Assembly: GCA_036519575.1 (NCBI GenBank)
Contig: DATDKZ010000081.1
Coordinates: 1-9,940, forward strand
DNA from: AC-69 sp036519575
GTDB lineage: Bacteria > Actinomycetota > UBA4738 > HRBIN12
Length of the DNA: 9,940 nucleotides
Reading direction: 5' to 3'
The first letter of the stretch is position 1. Every line of letters starts with the position of its first letter. The position numbers were made by a program, and so were the translations under genes. The notes beneath the pieces were generated by a model. The model was not told the origin of the DNA. It ran no database searches and saw only the letters and a list, made by a program, of their open reading frames with translations. Below, in pieces: positions 1-7,030 of this stretch.

Positions 1-18
1 CGTCGCTATCATCGGAGC

Positions 19-378
19 GTGCCCACTCGGCAGGTCCGGGCGACCCTCATGCCCACGCGGGATGGCTGGATCGGCCGCATCCCCTCCACCGGCGTCGAGG
101 TCACCGGGTCGTCGCGTGCCCGCTGTCTGGCCAGGCTGCGCCGCGCGGCAGGAGACGGCGTGCCGGTCATCGTCGAGGTCACCCCAGAACTGGCCGGCGT
201 GGCCGAGGCCGCTGCGATCCTGGGATGGGACCGTCGGCGCGTGATCACGTACGTGGACCGGGGATCGTTCCCCGAGCCTGTGACGCGCCTGGCCTCCGGA
301 CGCGTGTGGCGGCGTGAGGACGTCGAGGCCTTCGCTCGAGCGCGGAACCCCAAACGCGTCGAGCGCCGAGTCCGGTGA
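19..378 (+). CDS. Small HTH DNA-binding protein with HicB-like N-terminus (start uncertain, possibly 5'-partial)
   Basis: This is probably a small DNA-binding regulator. Counting from the GTG at 19 (119 residues), residues 61-87 read as a MerR/excisionase-type helix-turn-helix (VAEAAAILGW, DRRRVITYVDRGSFPEP). A short wing and the segment VWRREDVEAF follow, as in AlpA/excisionase-like proteins. Residues 6-45 (VRATLMPTRDGWIGRIP, then an arginine-rich helix) resemble the strand-strand-helix start of HicB-like proteins; this part is inference. The start is not settled. GGAG at 14-17 lies only one base before GTG 19, the in-frame ATG at 49 would cut off the first strand, and the frame is open to the window edge, so the gene may begin upstream. 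Its stop overlaps the next gene by 4 bases (GTGA), which suggests translational coupling. No HicA-type toxin is adjacent. The target is unknown. Confidence 0.62.
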   Translation: MPTRQVRATLMPTRDGWIGRIPSTGVEVTGSSRARCLARLRRAAGDGVPVIVEVTPELAGVAEAAAILGWDRRRVITYVDRGSFPEPVTRLASGRVWRREDVEAFARARNPKRVERRVR

Positions 379-1022
379 ACGCCTCCCGGATCCTGTTCCT
401 GATCCGCCACGGCCGGTCCGACCAATCCTCGAACGATCTCCTGGATACAACGAGGGGGTCACAGTGGGACCCGCCGCTCGACGACGTGGGCCGGGAGCAG
501 GCCGAGTTCCTTGCCCGCCGGCTGGTGCTGATGGAGCGGCCGGCGGCCGTGTACTCATCCCCGCTTCGTCGAGCCCGGGAGACCATCGCGCCGTTCGCGG
601 ACGCGGCCGGGATCGAGGTGACTCACGAGGACGACCTGATGGAAGCGCACATCGGCCGGTGGGAGAACGTGAGCTTCGAGGACATCCTGGCGTCTGATCC
701 GGAGCTCCTGGGGCTGGTCCGGAGCCAGCGCGCGATCTGGCACCGGGCGCCGGGTGGAGAGGCCGTGGAGGCGTTCCGGAAGCGCGTGCACGACGCGATC
801 GAGTCGATCCTGGAGCGCCACGCGGTGGGCGACGTTTTCGTCGTCGCTCACGGAGGCGTGATCAACGCCTACCTCGGGCCGTTGCTGCTGGTCGAGAACG
901 AGATGTTCTTCCTGCCGGAGAACAGCTCGCTCAACTCGGTCGAGGTCGAGGGTTCGGAGCGGCAGGTTCGGTTCCTGAACGACGTCCTTCACTTGACGGA
1001 TCCTCACCTGTTCGAGCCGTGA
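375..1022 (+). CDS. Histidine phosphatase family protein (phosphoglycerate mutase-like)
   Basis: This is a soluble 215-residue member of the histidine phosphatase superfamily, which removes or transfers phosphate through a phosphohistidine intermediate. The RHG motif is at residues 11-13, with H12 as the expected nucleophile. SSPLRRARET at 61-70 carries the conserved phosphate-binding arginine. E90 in LMEAHIGRWE is the likely acid/base, and H159 in VVAHGGV is the second catalytic histidine. The set is complete, so the enzyme should be active. The start is the GTG at 375, which overlaps the preceding stop and places RHG at the usual distance from the N-terminus. The C-terminal NSSLNSVEVE and FLNDVLHL segments are typical of the broad-specificity branch (CobC/GpmB-like). 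The substrate cannot be read from the sequence: a sugar phosphate, nucleotide or cofactor phosphate is possible. The gene is followed by a strong hairpin. Confidence 0.9.
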   Translation: MNASRILFLIRHGRSDQSSNDLLDTTRGSQWDPPLDDVGREQAEFLARRLVLMERPAAVYSSPLRRARETIAPFADAAGIEVTHEDDLMEAHIGRWENVSFEDILASDPELLGLVRSQRAIWHRAPGGEAVEAFRKRVHDAIESILERHAVGDVFVVAHGGVINAYLGPLLLVENEMFFLPENSSLNSVEVEGSERQVRFLNDVLHLTDPHLFEP

Positions 1023-1028
1023 CATCGC

Positions 1029-1062
1029 GGAGGGCCGCCCCGCGTTTCCGGGGCGGCCCTCC
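1029..1062. terminator. Bidirectional hairpin terminator between convergent genes
   Basis: A perfect 14-bp inverted repeat (GGAGGGCCGCCCCG, 1029-1042, pairing with 1049-1062) encloses a 6-base loop, CGTTTC. It begins 6 bases after the histidine phosphatase stop and ends 20 bases before the stop of the convergent membrane-protein gene, so it can serve both. Neither side has a T-run, so it is not a classical U-tract terminator. Hairpins of this kind are common behind genes in high-GC bacteria and may stop RNA polymerase or protect the mRNA 3' end. Confidence 0.75.
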
Positions 1063-1082
1063 AGCTTCGTCTCCCGGGCGAG

Positions 1083-1412
1083 CTACGCGGCGCGCGGGAT
1101 CCCCGATCCACTGTTCGTGGCCTGGTCGTTCACCCTGCCCGCGTGCGTGGCCAGGGCCTTGAGCACCTCGTGCCACGCGCAGGCCAGACCGCCGATCACC
1201 AGGCCCGTGACCACCGCACCCATCCACTGGGTCCGAAGGTCGATGCCGAACCCGGCGAACATCGAGAGGTCTGCGGCCCAAGCGATGCCGATGCCGGCCA
1301 GGAACGCCAGGAACGGTCGGACCGGCCGTCGGACGCTAACGGTGCCGCCCACCAGATCCACGAACTTGGCCACTGCAAGCCCCAGAAGGGCAATCGTCGC
1401 GAAGACGTACAT
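1083..1412 (-). CDS. Small three-helix membrane protein of unknown function
   Basis: I do not recognise the family. The product is 109 residues from the ATG at 1412. It has three likely membrane helices: about residues 2-22 (with K16 and D19 near the end of the first), 33-52, and 62-82 (WMGAVVTGLVIGGLACAW). A short hydrophilic tail rich in N, S and G follows. The size and the GAVVTGLVIGG helix recall holin-like or other small phage or cell-envelope membrane proteins, but no other phage gene is nearby. The start was chosen from the ribosome binding site: AGGAGG at 1419-1424 (minus strand) is 6 bases upstream of ATG 1412, whereas the in-frame GTG at 1418 directly abuts that site and cannot be used with it. 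The gene converges with the phosphatase gene and diverges from the SCP2 gene. Confidence 0.72.
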   Translation of the reverse strand: MYVFATIALLGLAVAKFVDLVGGTVSVRRPVRPFLAFLAGIGIAWAADLSMFAGFGIDLRTQWMGAVVTGLVIGGLACAWHEVLKALATHAGRVNDQATNSGSGIPRAA

Positions 1413-1418
1413 AAGCAC

Positions 1419-1424
1419 CTCCTC
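1419..1424 (-). promoter_or_regulatory. Shine-Dalgarno site that decides the start of the 1412 gene
   Basis: On the minus strand the bases read AGGAGGTGCTTATG. AGGAGGTG is a very strong anti-16S match, and the GTG in its second half (1416-1418) is part of the ribosome binding site. Translation should therefore start at the ATG at 1412, five bases beyond AGGAGG, and not at the GTG. Confidence 0.7.
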
Positions 1425-1485
1425 GTGCCGTCTGCGTACGATTGGCTTTGACGGCGGTCGGCGGCAATCGGTAACGAGCCCTGGC

Positions 1486-1491
1486 TATACT
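1486..1491 (+). promoter_or_regulatory. Possible -10 element for the SCP2 gene
   Basis: TATACT matches the -10 consensus at five of six positions and stands out in this GC-rich sequence. It lies 37 bases upstream of the GTG at 1529, which would give a leader of about 30 bases. The -35 region at the proper distance (around 1463-1468, GGCAAT) is poor, so the site is tentative. Confidence 0.4.
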
Positions 1492-1528
1492 GCCTGGTCT
1501 TCCGACCCCGCGACCCCAGGAGGCGCTC

Positions 1529-1912
1529 GTGCCGGTGCCGTTCCTCTCCGAAGCGTGGACGACCGAGCTGAAGGGCCGTCTGAACGCCACCGACTCCTTC
1601 AAGAAGGCGGCGGGGTCGGCCTCCGCCACGCTCCAGCAGGTGATCACGGGCCCGGACGGCGAGCGTCGCTACTGGATCAGGATCAAGGACGGTTCGATCG
1701 ACATGGGCCAGGGTGAGATCGGAGCCCCCGACGCGACCATCACGCAGGACTACGACACGGCGGTCGCGCTGGCAAAGAGCGAGCTCAACCCGGTCACAGC
1801 GTTCATGAGCGGGAAGCTTCGGATCTCCGGCAACATGATGCTGCTGATGCAGCTGCAGGGGGCCATCTCCGAACTGCCGAGGGTCATGCAGGAGATGGAC
1901 GTCGACTACTGA
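1529..1912 (+). CDS. SCP2 sterol-binding domain protein
   Basis: This 127-residue protein consists of a single SCP2 (sterol carrier protein 2-like) domain, a fold with a hydrophobic cavity that binds lipids or acyl chains. Evidence is the ordered pattern GERRYWIRIKDGSIDMGQGE (45-64), PDATITQDYDTAVALAKSEL (67-86) and the family hallmark AFMSGKLRISGNMMLLMQLQ (91-110). There is no signal peptide or membrane helix, so it should be cytoplasmic. The GTG start at 1529 has AGGAGG at 1518-1523, five bases away. Stand-alone SCP2 proteins are frequent in actinobacteria and often sit near lipid or acyl-CoA genes. The neighbouring thioesterase on the opposite strand fits that, but no ligand can be named. 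The last 7 bases overlap the end of the convergent thioesterase gene. Confidence 0.88.
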   Translation: MPVPFLSEAWTTELKGRLNATDSFKKAAGSASATLQQVITGPDGERRYWIRIKDGSIDMGQGEIGAPDATITQDYDTAVALAKSELNPVTAFMSGKLRISGNMMLLMQLQGAISELPRVMQEMDVDY

Positions 1913-2334
1913 CCAGGGCGCTCGGGCGACACGATGAACGTTGCCGTCGCCCGGGCCAGGAGCTCATCGTCGGGGCCGACGACGTCGGCCTCCGCGTAGC
2001 CGAACCGCCGACCCGACTTCACCACCTTTCCCCGTGCAGTGACTAGCCCGGCGCGTCCGGGGGAGAGGAACGTCACGCTCAGGTGGGTCGTGACATGACG
2101 GGTGCCGGGCTCGAGGATGGTGCGGTAGGCGAGACCCGTGGCCGTGTCGGCGAGCGTGGCGATCAACCCGCCGTGCAGGAGGCCCACCAGGTTCAGGTGG
2201 TGGGGTTCGACATCGAGGGCGACATCGACCTCACCGATCTCCACGCGCTCCAGGCGCATCCCGATCCAGCCGTGGAAGCCGGACCGGGCGAACCGCTCCC
2301 GGACCTCCTCGATCCTCGAAGTGCCCGACTCCAC
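1906..2334 (-). CDS. PaaI-family hotdog-fold thioesterase
   Basis: The product is a 142-residue hotdog-fold protein of the PaaI/YbgC-like acyl-CoA thioesterase group, cytoplasmic and expected to hydrolyse acyl-CoA esters. The key block is at residues 47-63: LNLVGLLHGGLIATLAD, with the oxyanion-type HGG (54-56) and the catalytic-position D63. HLSVTFLSPGRAG (84-96) and the closing strand LLARATATFIV (125-135) are also typical. The reading frame stays open upstream, but that part is antisense to the permease gene. The GTG at 2334 is the best start: it follows GAGGGGG about four bases away and gives the usual family length. The acyl group is unknown; phenylacetyl-CoA-type or medium-chain substrates are common in the family. 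The gene is divergent from the NCS1 permease gene, and its 3' end overlaps that of the SCP2 gene. Confidence 0.87.
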   Translation of the reverse strand: MESGTSRIEEVRERFARSGFHGWIGMRLERVEIGEVDVALDVEPHHLNLVGLLHGGLIATLADTATGLAYRTILEPGTRHVTTHLSVTFLSPGRAGLVTARGKVVKSGRRFGYAEADVVGPDDELLARATATFIVSPERPGQ

Positions 2335-2370
2335 GTCGCCCCCTCGGCGCGTAGTGTCCCACGGGGATCG

Positions 2371-2400
2371 TTGACGCCTCCAACCGCGGGCGGCGACAAT
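2371..2400 (+). promoter_or_regulatory. Likely sigma-70-type promoter for the permease-hydrolase operon
   Basis: TTGACG (2371-2376, five of six to the -35 consensus) is followed after 18 bases by GACAAT (2395-2400, four of six to the -10 consensus). The predicted transcript start near 2407 would leave a leader of only about 13 bases before the ATG at 2420, which includes the GAGGGGG ribosome binding site (2409-2415). It lies in the 85-base gap between divergent genes. I see no operator palindrome or riboswitch-like fold there. Confidence 0.45.
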
Positions 2401-2419
2401 CGCCCACCGAGGGGGTGCC

Positions 2420-3910
2420 ATGGGCGTTGAGGTAGAGCGAACGGCGGGGGGACAGCCGGAGAGCGACCGCGTCTGGAGCATCGAGACCCACGGGATCGAC
2501 CCCATCCCCGAGTCGGACCGGCATGGGACCCCCATCGAACTGTTCTGGGTGTGGTGCGCCGCCAACATCAGCATCCTCGGCATCACCTATGGCGCATTCC
2601 TGGTGGTCTTCTACAGCCTGAACCTTCCGCAGGCCGTGGTGGCCGCAGCCGTCGGCACGGTCCTGTCGTTCTTCCTCGTCGGCTACGTGAGCCTTGCAGG
2701 CAAGCTCGGCGGAGCTCCGACGCTGATCCTGTCCCGGGCGTCCTTCGGAGTGGTCGGCAACGCGCTCCCGACGCTCGTGAGCTACATCTCGTTGGTGGGC
2801 TGGGAGATCATCCTGGTGGCCCTGTCGACGTTCGCCGCCGAGACGGTGCTGGCCAGGTTGGGCTGGGTGCATGGAGATCTGGCGCTCGCGGTGTCGTTCG
2901 TGATCGTCGCGGCGGCCACGATCGCCATCGGGCTCCTCGGCCATGCCACGATCGTCAGGATCCAGACCTGGTTCACCTGGTCCTTCGCCGTGCTGACCGT
3001 GGTGTTCATGGCGCTCGTGTGGTCGGAGATCGACTGGGGCACGGTGACCTCACTCCCGTCCGGCCCGTTCTGGGGAGGGCTCGTGGGAGGGACCTCGATC
3101 ATCATGGCCGGCCTGGGTATCGGCTGGGTGAACGCGGCCGCGGACTACAGCCGGTACCTGCCGAGGTCGTCGAGCTCGCGGGCGGTGGTGGGGTGGACGG
3201 TGTTCGGCGCGAGCGTGGCCCCGGTCATCCTCATCATCTTCGGGGTGCTCCTGGCGGCCAACAACGAAGCTTTGGCCACCTCGGCCAACCCCATCGGTGT
3301 CCTGGCCCAACCTCTCCCGACGTGGTTCCTCGTGCCGTACATGATCGTCGCGGTGGGGGGGTTGGTAGCCGGCGCGGTGCTCGACATCTACTCCTCGGGG
3401 CTGAATCTGCTCACGCTCGGGCTGAAGATCCCCCGGTACCAGTCGGTGGCCATCGACGGCGTGCTCATGATCGTGGGGAACATCTACCTCCTCTTCTTCT
3501 CGCCGAACTTCGTGGGCCCATTCATCGGATTCCTGATCACGCTCGGCGTCCTGCTCGCGGCGTGGTCCGCGATCTTCCTCACTGACATGGCCCTGTTCCG
3601 GCGACGTGGCGGGTACGTGGAGAGGGACCTGTACGCGAGCGAGGGGATCTATGGCGCGGTCAACCCCGCAGGCGTCGTCTCGTTCCTGGTGGCGGCGTTC
3701 GTAGGGCTTGGGCTGGTCAAGTCGACCGCCCCGATCTTCTCATGGGTCGGCTACCTGCTGCGGTGGTTCGGATGGGAGGACTCCGCGCTCGCGTCGAGCA
3801 GCATCGGCCTGTTCATCGGGTTCATCCTGGCAGGCACGCTCTACGCGATCCTGAGCAAGCTCGTGCCTGCCCGTTCGGCAGAGAGAACCGCATTGGCAGG
3901 CCAGTCATGA
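2420..3910 (+). CDS. NCS1-family nucleobase:cation symporter (cytosine/purine/hydantoin-type permease)
   Basis: This 496-residue inner-membrane protein belongs to the NCS1 family (Transp_cyt_pur), which imports cytosine, purines, uracil, allantoin, hydantoins or thiamine-like rings with H+ or Na+. The N-terminal tail IETHGIDPIPESDRHGT (21-37) leads into the first helix, as in family members. GGAPTLILSRASFGVVGN (97-114) is the conserved loop/helix region, and ADYSRYLP (241-248) is a strong family signature. About twelve hydrophobic stretches run to the end, and the length is normal. The ATG at 2420 is preceded by GAGGGGG at proper spacing. The stop overlaps the isochorismatase-family gene by 4 bases (ATGA), so the two are probably translated together and may act on the same compound. 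Residues known to set substrate preference cannot be aligned safely by eye, so the substrate is left open. Confidence 0.92.
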   Translation: MGVEVERTAGGQPESDRVWSIETHGIDPIPESDRHGTPIELFWVWCAANISILGITYGAFLVVFYSLNLPQAVVAAAVGTVLSFFLVGYVSLAGKLGGAPTLILSRASFGVVGNALPTLVSYISLVGWEIILVALSTFAAETVLARLGWVHGDLALAVSFVIVAAATIAIGLLGHATIVRIQTWFTWSFAVLTVVFMALVWSEIDWGTVTSLPSGPFWGGLVGGTSIIMAGLGIGWVNAAADYSRYLPRSSSSRAVVGWTVFGASVAPVILIIFGVLLAANNEALATSANPIGVLAQPLPTWFLVPYMIVAVGGLVAGAVLDIYSSGLNLLTLGLKIPRYQSVAIDGVLMIVGNIYLLFFSPNFVGPFIGFLITLGVLLAAWSAIFLTDMALFRRRGGYVERDLYASEGIYGAVNPAGVVSFLVAAFVGLGLVKSTAPIFSWVGYLLRWFGWEDSALASSSIGLFIGFILAGTLYAILSKLVPARSAERTALAGQS

Positions 3911-4509
3911 TCGAGTCGGTCTCCTTCCCGCTGCTCGTCGTCGTCGACATGCAGCACGTCTTCCGCGACCCTGAGAGCCCCTGGGCCACGCCCGGGTTCG
4001 ACGAGATCCTCGAGCCCATCGACAGGCTCGTTGGCGCGTTCGGCAACAGGGTCGTGTTCACTCGCTACCGGGTGCCCGAGCATCCCCAGGGGAGTTGGGT
4101 CGCCTACTTCGATCTGTGGAGCGAGGTTACGAAACCGGAGCGACGAAGGTGGATGGACCTCGTCGAGCCGTGGGCCTCGCGCCGGCCGCGCACCCTGGAG
4201 AAGGAGTCGTTCTCCAAGTGGGGGCCCGAGCTCCGCGATCTGGCCGCCGAGTCGAAGACACTGGTCCTGTGCGGGGTAGCCACGGACTGCTGCGTGATCG
4301 CCACGGCTCTCCCAGCGGCGGACGCCGGCATGTTCGTGCGCATCGTCGCCGACGCGTCTCGGGGGGCGACCGCCGAGGCGCACGAGCGCGCGCTTGCGCT
4401 GGCGGAGGGGTTCGCACCGCAGATCACCCTGATCACGGTGGACGGCGAGTTGCGTCGGATGGGGGAAGCTACGGCAAACGCGGCGCGGGCGGGCGCGGCT
4501 ACTCCTTGA
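3907..4509 (+). CDS. Isochorismatase-family cysteine hydrolase
   Basis: The product is a 200-residue cytoplasmic hydrolase of the isochorismatase superfamily, which includes nicotinamidase, N-carbamoylsarcosine amidase, ureidoacrylate amidohydrolase (RutB) and biuret hydrolase. The catalytic triad is visible: D14 in LLVVVDMQ, K99 in EKESFSKW, and nucleophile C129 in GVATDCCV (123-130), including the typical cis-peptide position V124-A125. Cysteine at the nucleophile position favours amide or carbamoyl hydrolysis over true isochorismatase activity. The ATG at 3907 overlaps the permease stop. The open frame extends further upstream, but only inside the permease gene. The neighbouring permease suggests the substrate is an imported nitrogen compound or its breakdown product; the exact reaction is inference. 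The end overlaps the convergent ABC permease gene by 11 bases. Confidence 0.9.
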   Translation: MIESVSFPLLVVVDMQHVFRDPESPWATPGFDEILEPIDRLVGAFGNRVVFTRYRVPEHPQGSWVAYFDLWSEVTKPERRRWMDLVEPWASRRPRTLEKESFSKWGPELRDLAAESKTLVLCGVATDCCVIATALPAADAGMFVRIVADASRGATAEAHERALALAEGFAPQITLITVDGELRRMGEATANAARAGAATP

Positions 4510-5779
4510 TGTAGGGCTGTCCGTCGGCGGCCGGCGGCCTTGCCTTCCGCCCGACCCCGGCCACGACCAAGATCGTCACGAGGTACGGAGCCATCTGCAG
4601 GAACTCCGAGGGGATGGGAACCTGCAGGATCGACAGCTTGGTCTGGAGCGAGTCGGCGAACCCGAAGACCAGGGCGGCCAGGAACGCCCCGACGGGATTC
4701 CACCGACCGACGATCATCGCAGCCAGACCGATGAATCCGCGGCCTGCCGTCATGTTCTCGTCGAACCGTCCCACCGAGCCGAGCGTGAAGTACGCGCCCC
4801 CGATCCCGGCCACCATCCCTCCGAGGATCACGTTTCGATACCGTGTGTAGAGCACCTTGATCCCTACCGTGTCGGCGGCTCGCGGGTGCTCGCCTACGGC
4901 TCGGACCCGAAGCCCCCAACGCGTGTCGAACAGCCCGAGATAGATGGCGACGATGAGAACGAACATGATGTAGACGAAGACGTTCTCGTCGAACAGCACG
5001 GGCCCGAGGACTGGGATCTTGGAAAGCAGCGGGATCGCGATGGGCTCGAACCGTCCCGGGTTGTTGAGGTTCTGATACTGCTCGAGGATCCTTGCGGAGA
5101 GGAATCCCGTGATGCCGAGGGCGAAGATGTTGATGACCGTGCCGGCGATGATCTGGTTCACGACGTAGCGGATCGACAGGAGCGCCAGGAACGCCCCGAG
5201 CAGCCCACCGACCAGCGCCCCACCGATCAAACCCGTCCACAGGCTGTTCGTCGCACTGCCGACCACCGCTCCCGTGAATGCCGCGGATAGGAGCATCCCC
5301 TCGATCGCGATGTTGATGACGCCCGATCGCTCGCACAGCACGCCGGAAAGGGCCCCGAACGTGATGGGCACCGACCGCAACAGCGTGCTCTGCAGCATCC
5401 CGAGCAGGTTCAGGGAGTTGTCCCGCGCGGCCCACGTCAAGAAGGCGAACACGAAGACGAACACGACGATGCCGAGGATCACGTTCGTCCGTCGGCCGAA
5501 TCCCCGGGTGAGCTGCACGCCGGCCAGGAACGCGCAGACCGCCGACAGGAGCAAGGCGGTTCCCCGGGACGGGACCACCAGGTCGGGGAGCCTCACGGCC
5601 GTGGCACCCTCGCCCGTCTGGTTCAGCTGGAACGTCGTCTTCAAGCCGGGCTCGGAGCCAAGGCCGAAGAGCACCAGGATAGCAACGGCCATCAGCAGGA
5701 ACAGGATCCCGAGGACCCGAGCCCTGGTCCTGGTCTCGGAGACGACTTGGCCGCGGATGGCGGCGGGGGAGACCGCCAT
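4499..5779 (-). CDS. BMP-type nucleoside ABC transporter, second permease (NupQ-like)
   Basis: This 426-residue membrane subunit belongs to the BPD_transp_2 family and is the partner of the upstream permease gene. The conserved block CERSGVINIAIEGMLL (149-164) and the cytoplasmic loop GEHPRAADTVGIKV (296-309), which should contact the ATPase, identify it. It corresponds to NupQ/YufQ of the B. subtilis guanosine transporter. It is longer than the roughly 320-residue Bacillus form because of an N-terminal addition carrying about two extra helices (22-40 and 73-90) with a polar stretch between. The ATG at 5779 shares one base with the preceding stop (TGATG), showing tight coupling. The frame is open further upstream, but that would run inside the preceding permease gene. 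The C-terminus overlaps the convergent hydrolase gene, and no terminator hairpin is seen between them. Confidence 0.92.
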   Translation of the reverse strand: MAVSPAAIRGQVVSETRTRARVLGILFLLMAVAILVLFGLGSEPGLKTTFQLNQTGEGATAVRLPDLVVPSRGTALLLSAVCAFLAGVQLTRGFGRRTNVILGIVVFVFVFAFLTWAARDNSLNLLGMLQSTLLRSVPITFGALSGVLCERSGVINIAIEGMLLSAAFTGAVVGSATNSLWTGLIGGALVGGLLGAFLALLSIRYVVNQIIAGTVINIFALGITGFLSARILEQYQNLNNPGRFEPIAIPLLSKIPVLGPVLFDENVFVYIMFVLIVAIYLGLFDTRWGLRVRAVGEHPRAADTVGIKVLYTRYRNVILGGMVAGIGGAYFTLGSVGRFDENMTAGRGFIGLAAMIVGRWNPVGAFLAALVFGFADSLQTKLSILQVPIPSEFLQMAPYLVTILVVAGVGRKARPPAADGQPYIKE

Positions 5780-7030
5780 CAGGCCAGCCCCTTCGTCAGG
5801 ATCTCGAGGCCCTCGGGCCGCTTGACCTTGATCCGGTAGATGGCTCGTACGAGCGACGGGGCGGCGATGAACACGATCACGAGGGCCTGGATCACGACCA
5901 CGATGTCGACCGGCGTCGCCGTTGCGGCCTGCATGGCGCTGGAACCCGCTCGCATCGCGCCGAACAGGAAGGCCGCCGCCACCACCCCCCAAGGGTTCGA
6001 TCGGCCTAGGAGGGCGAGCGCGATGGCGTCGAAACCGAAGCCAGAGGAGAACCCGGGTGTGAGGCTCGGCGTCACGGACAGCAGCTGATTGGATCCCGCG
6101 AGCCCCGCAAGCCCGCCGGCGAGCGTCATCACGAGCACGTATACACGGGCCGGGCTGATCCCGGCCGCCCGCGCGGCGTCGGGGTTCGCCCCGACCGCTC
6201 GGAACTCGAAGCCATTGGTGGTGCGGTAGATGAGGAAACTCACCGCTGCCGCAACTAGGAGTGCCAGGAAGATGCCGGCATGCACCCGCAACCCCGACCC
6301 CAGGAGCAGTGGGAACGCGCCGTGGACCGGTTTCGAGATGGGGTCGGTCCGGCCCGGTCGCTGGAAGAAGCTATGGCTGAGGAAGTAGAAGGCCAGCGAA
6401 TAGGAGATCCAGTTCAGCATGATCGTGACGATGACCTCGTGGGCCCCGGTCTTCGCCTTCAGGATGCCGGGGATGAACCCCCAGACTGCCCCACCCGCGA
6501 AACCCGCCAGGACGATCAGGATGACGTGCAGGAATCCCGGCAGGCCCGGGAACGAGAATCCCACCGCGGCCGCGACGACGGCCCCCACCGTGATCTGGCC
6601 CTCCGCGCCGATGTTGAACAGTCCGGCATGAAACCCGATCGCCACGGCCAGGCCGGCGAAGATCAGCGGCGTGGCGGTGACGATCGTCTCGGAGAGCGGA
6701 TAGAGCGCGTTCTGGAACTCCGGCCAGCTCCCTGAGGTGATCCCGCGCCAGACCTCGGTGGGGCTTCCGAACGCCCCGGTGAACAAAGCGTAGTACGAGT
6801 CCCAGACGGCCTGGCCCGAGACGCGGAAGGTGTCGAGGGGATGCAGGAAGAATCCCGACCAGCTCTTCAGGATGTCGGTGTCGGAGAACACGATCACGAG
6901 GGCGCCGATGGCCAGGGCCGTGATCACCGCGAGCACCGGGACGATGAGTCTGTCCCACCAGTGCTCCTTCGGTTGGGCCGGCAGCGGGGCTGGGGCCTCC
7001 GGTTGCTCGACCTTCTCCGCGATGACCTGC

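Noticed and set aside
19..1022. HicAB-type toxin-antitoxin system
   Set aside because: Only a HicB-like segment is present. The partner gene is a complete histidine phosphatase, not a HicA RNase.
1448..1453. TTGACG as a -35 box for the SCP2 gene
   Set aside because: The gap to the TATACT -10 at 1486 is 32 bases, far too long. No acceptable -10 occurs at 16-18 bases from it.
2335..2586. Possible upstream extension of the thioesterase to about 226 residues
   Set aside because: The added part is antisense to the start of the permease gene, has no thioesterase similarity, and would exceed the family length. The GTG at 2334 has a good ribosome binding site.
2551..3585. Second plus-strand frame inside the NCS1 permease gene
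   Set aside because: It is a shifted-frame shadow with R/G/H-rich composition. The permease frame carries all the conserved motifs.
4104..5435. Minus-strand open frame of about 443 codons
   Set aside because: It runs in the wrong frame through the ABC permease and antisense through the hydrolase, is very rich in R, H and G, and has no domain or membrane pattern.
5780..5992. Possible upstream extension of the second ABC permease
   Set aside because: The extra residues are an out-of-frame read of the first permease gene. The TGATG junction gives a natural start at 5779.
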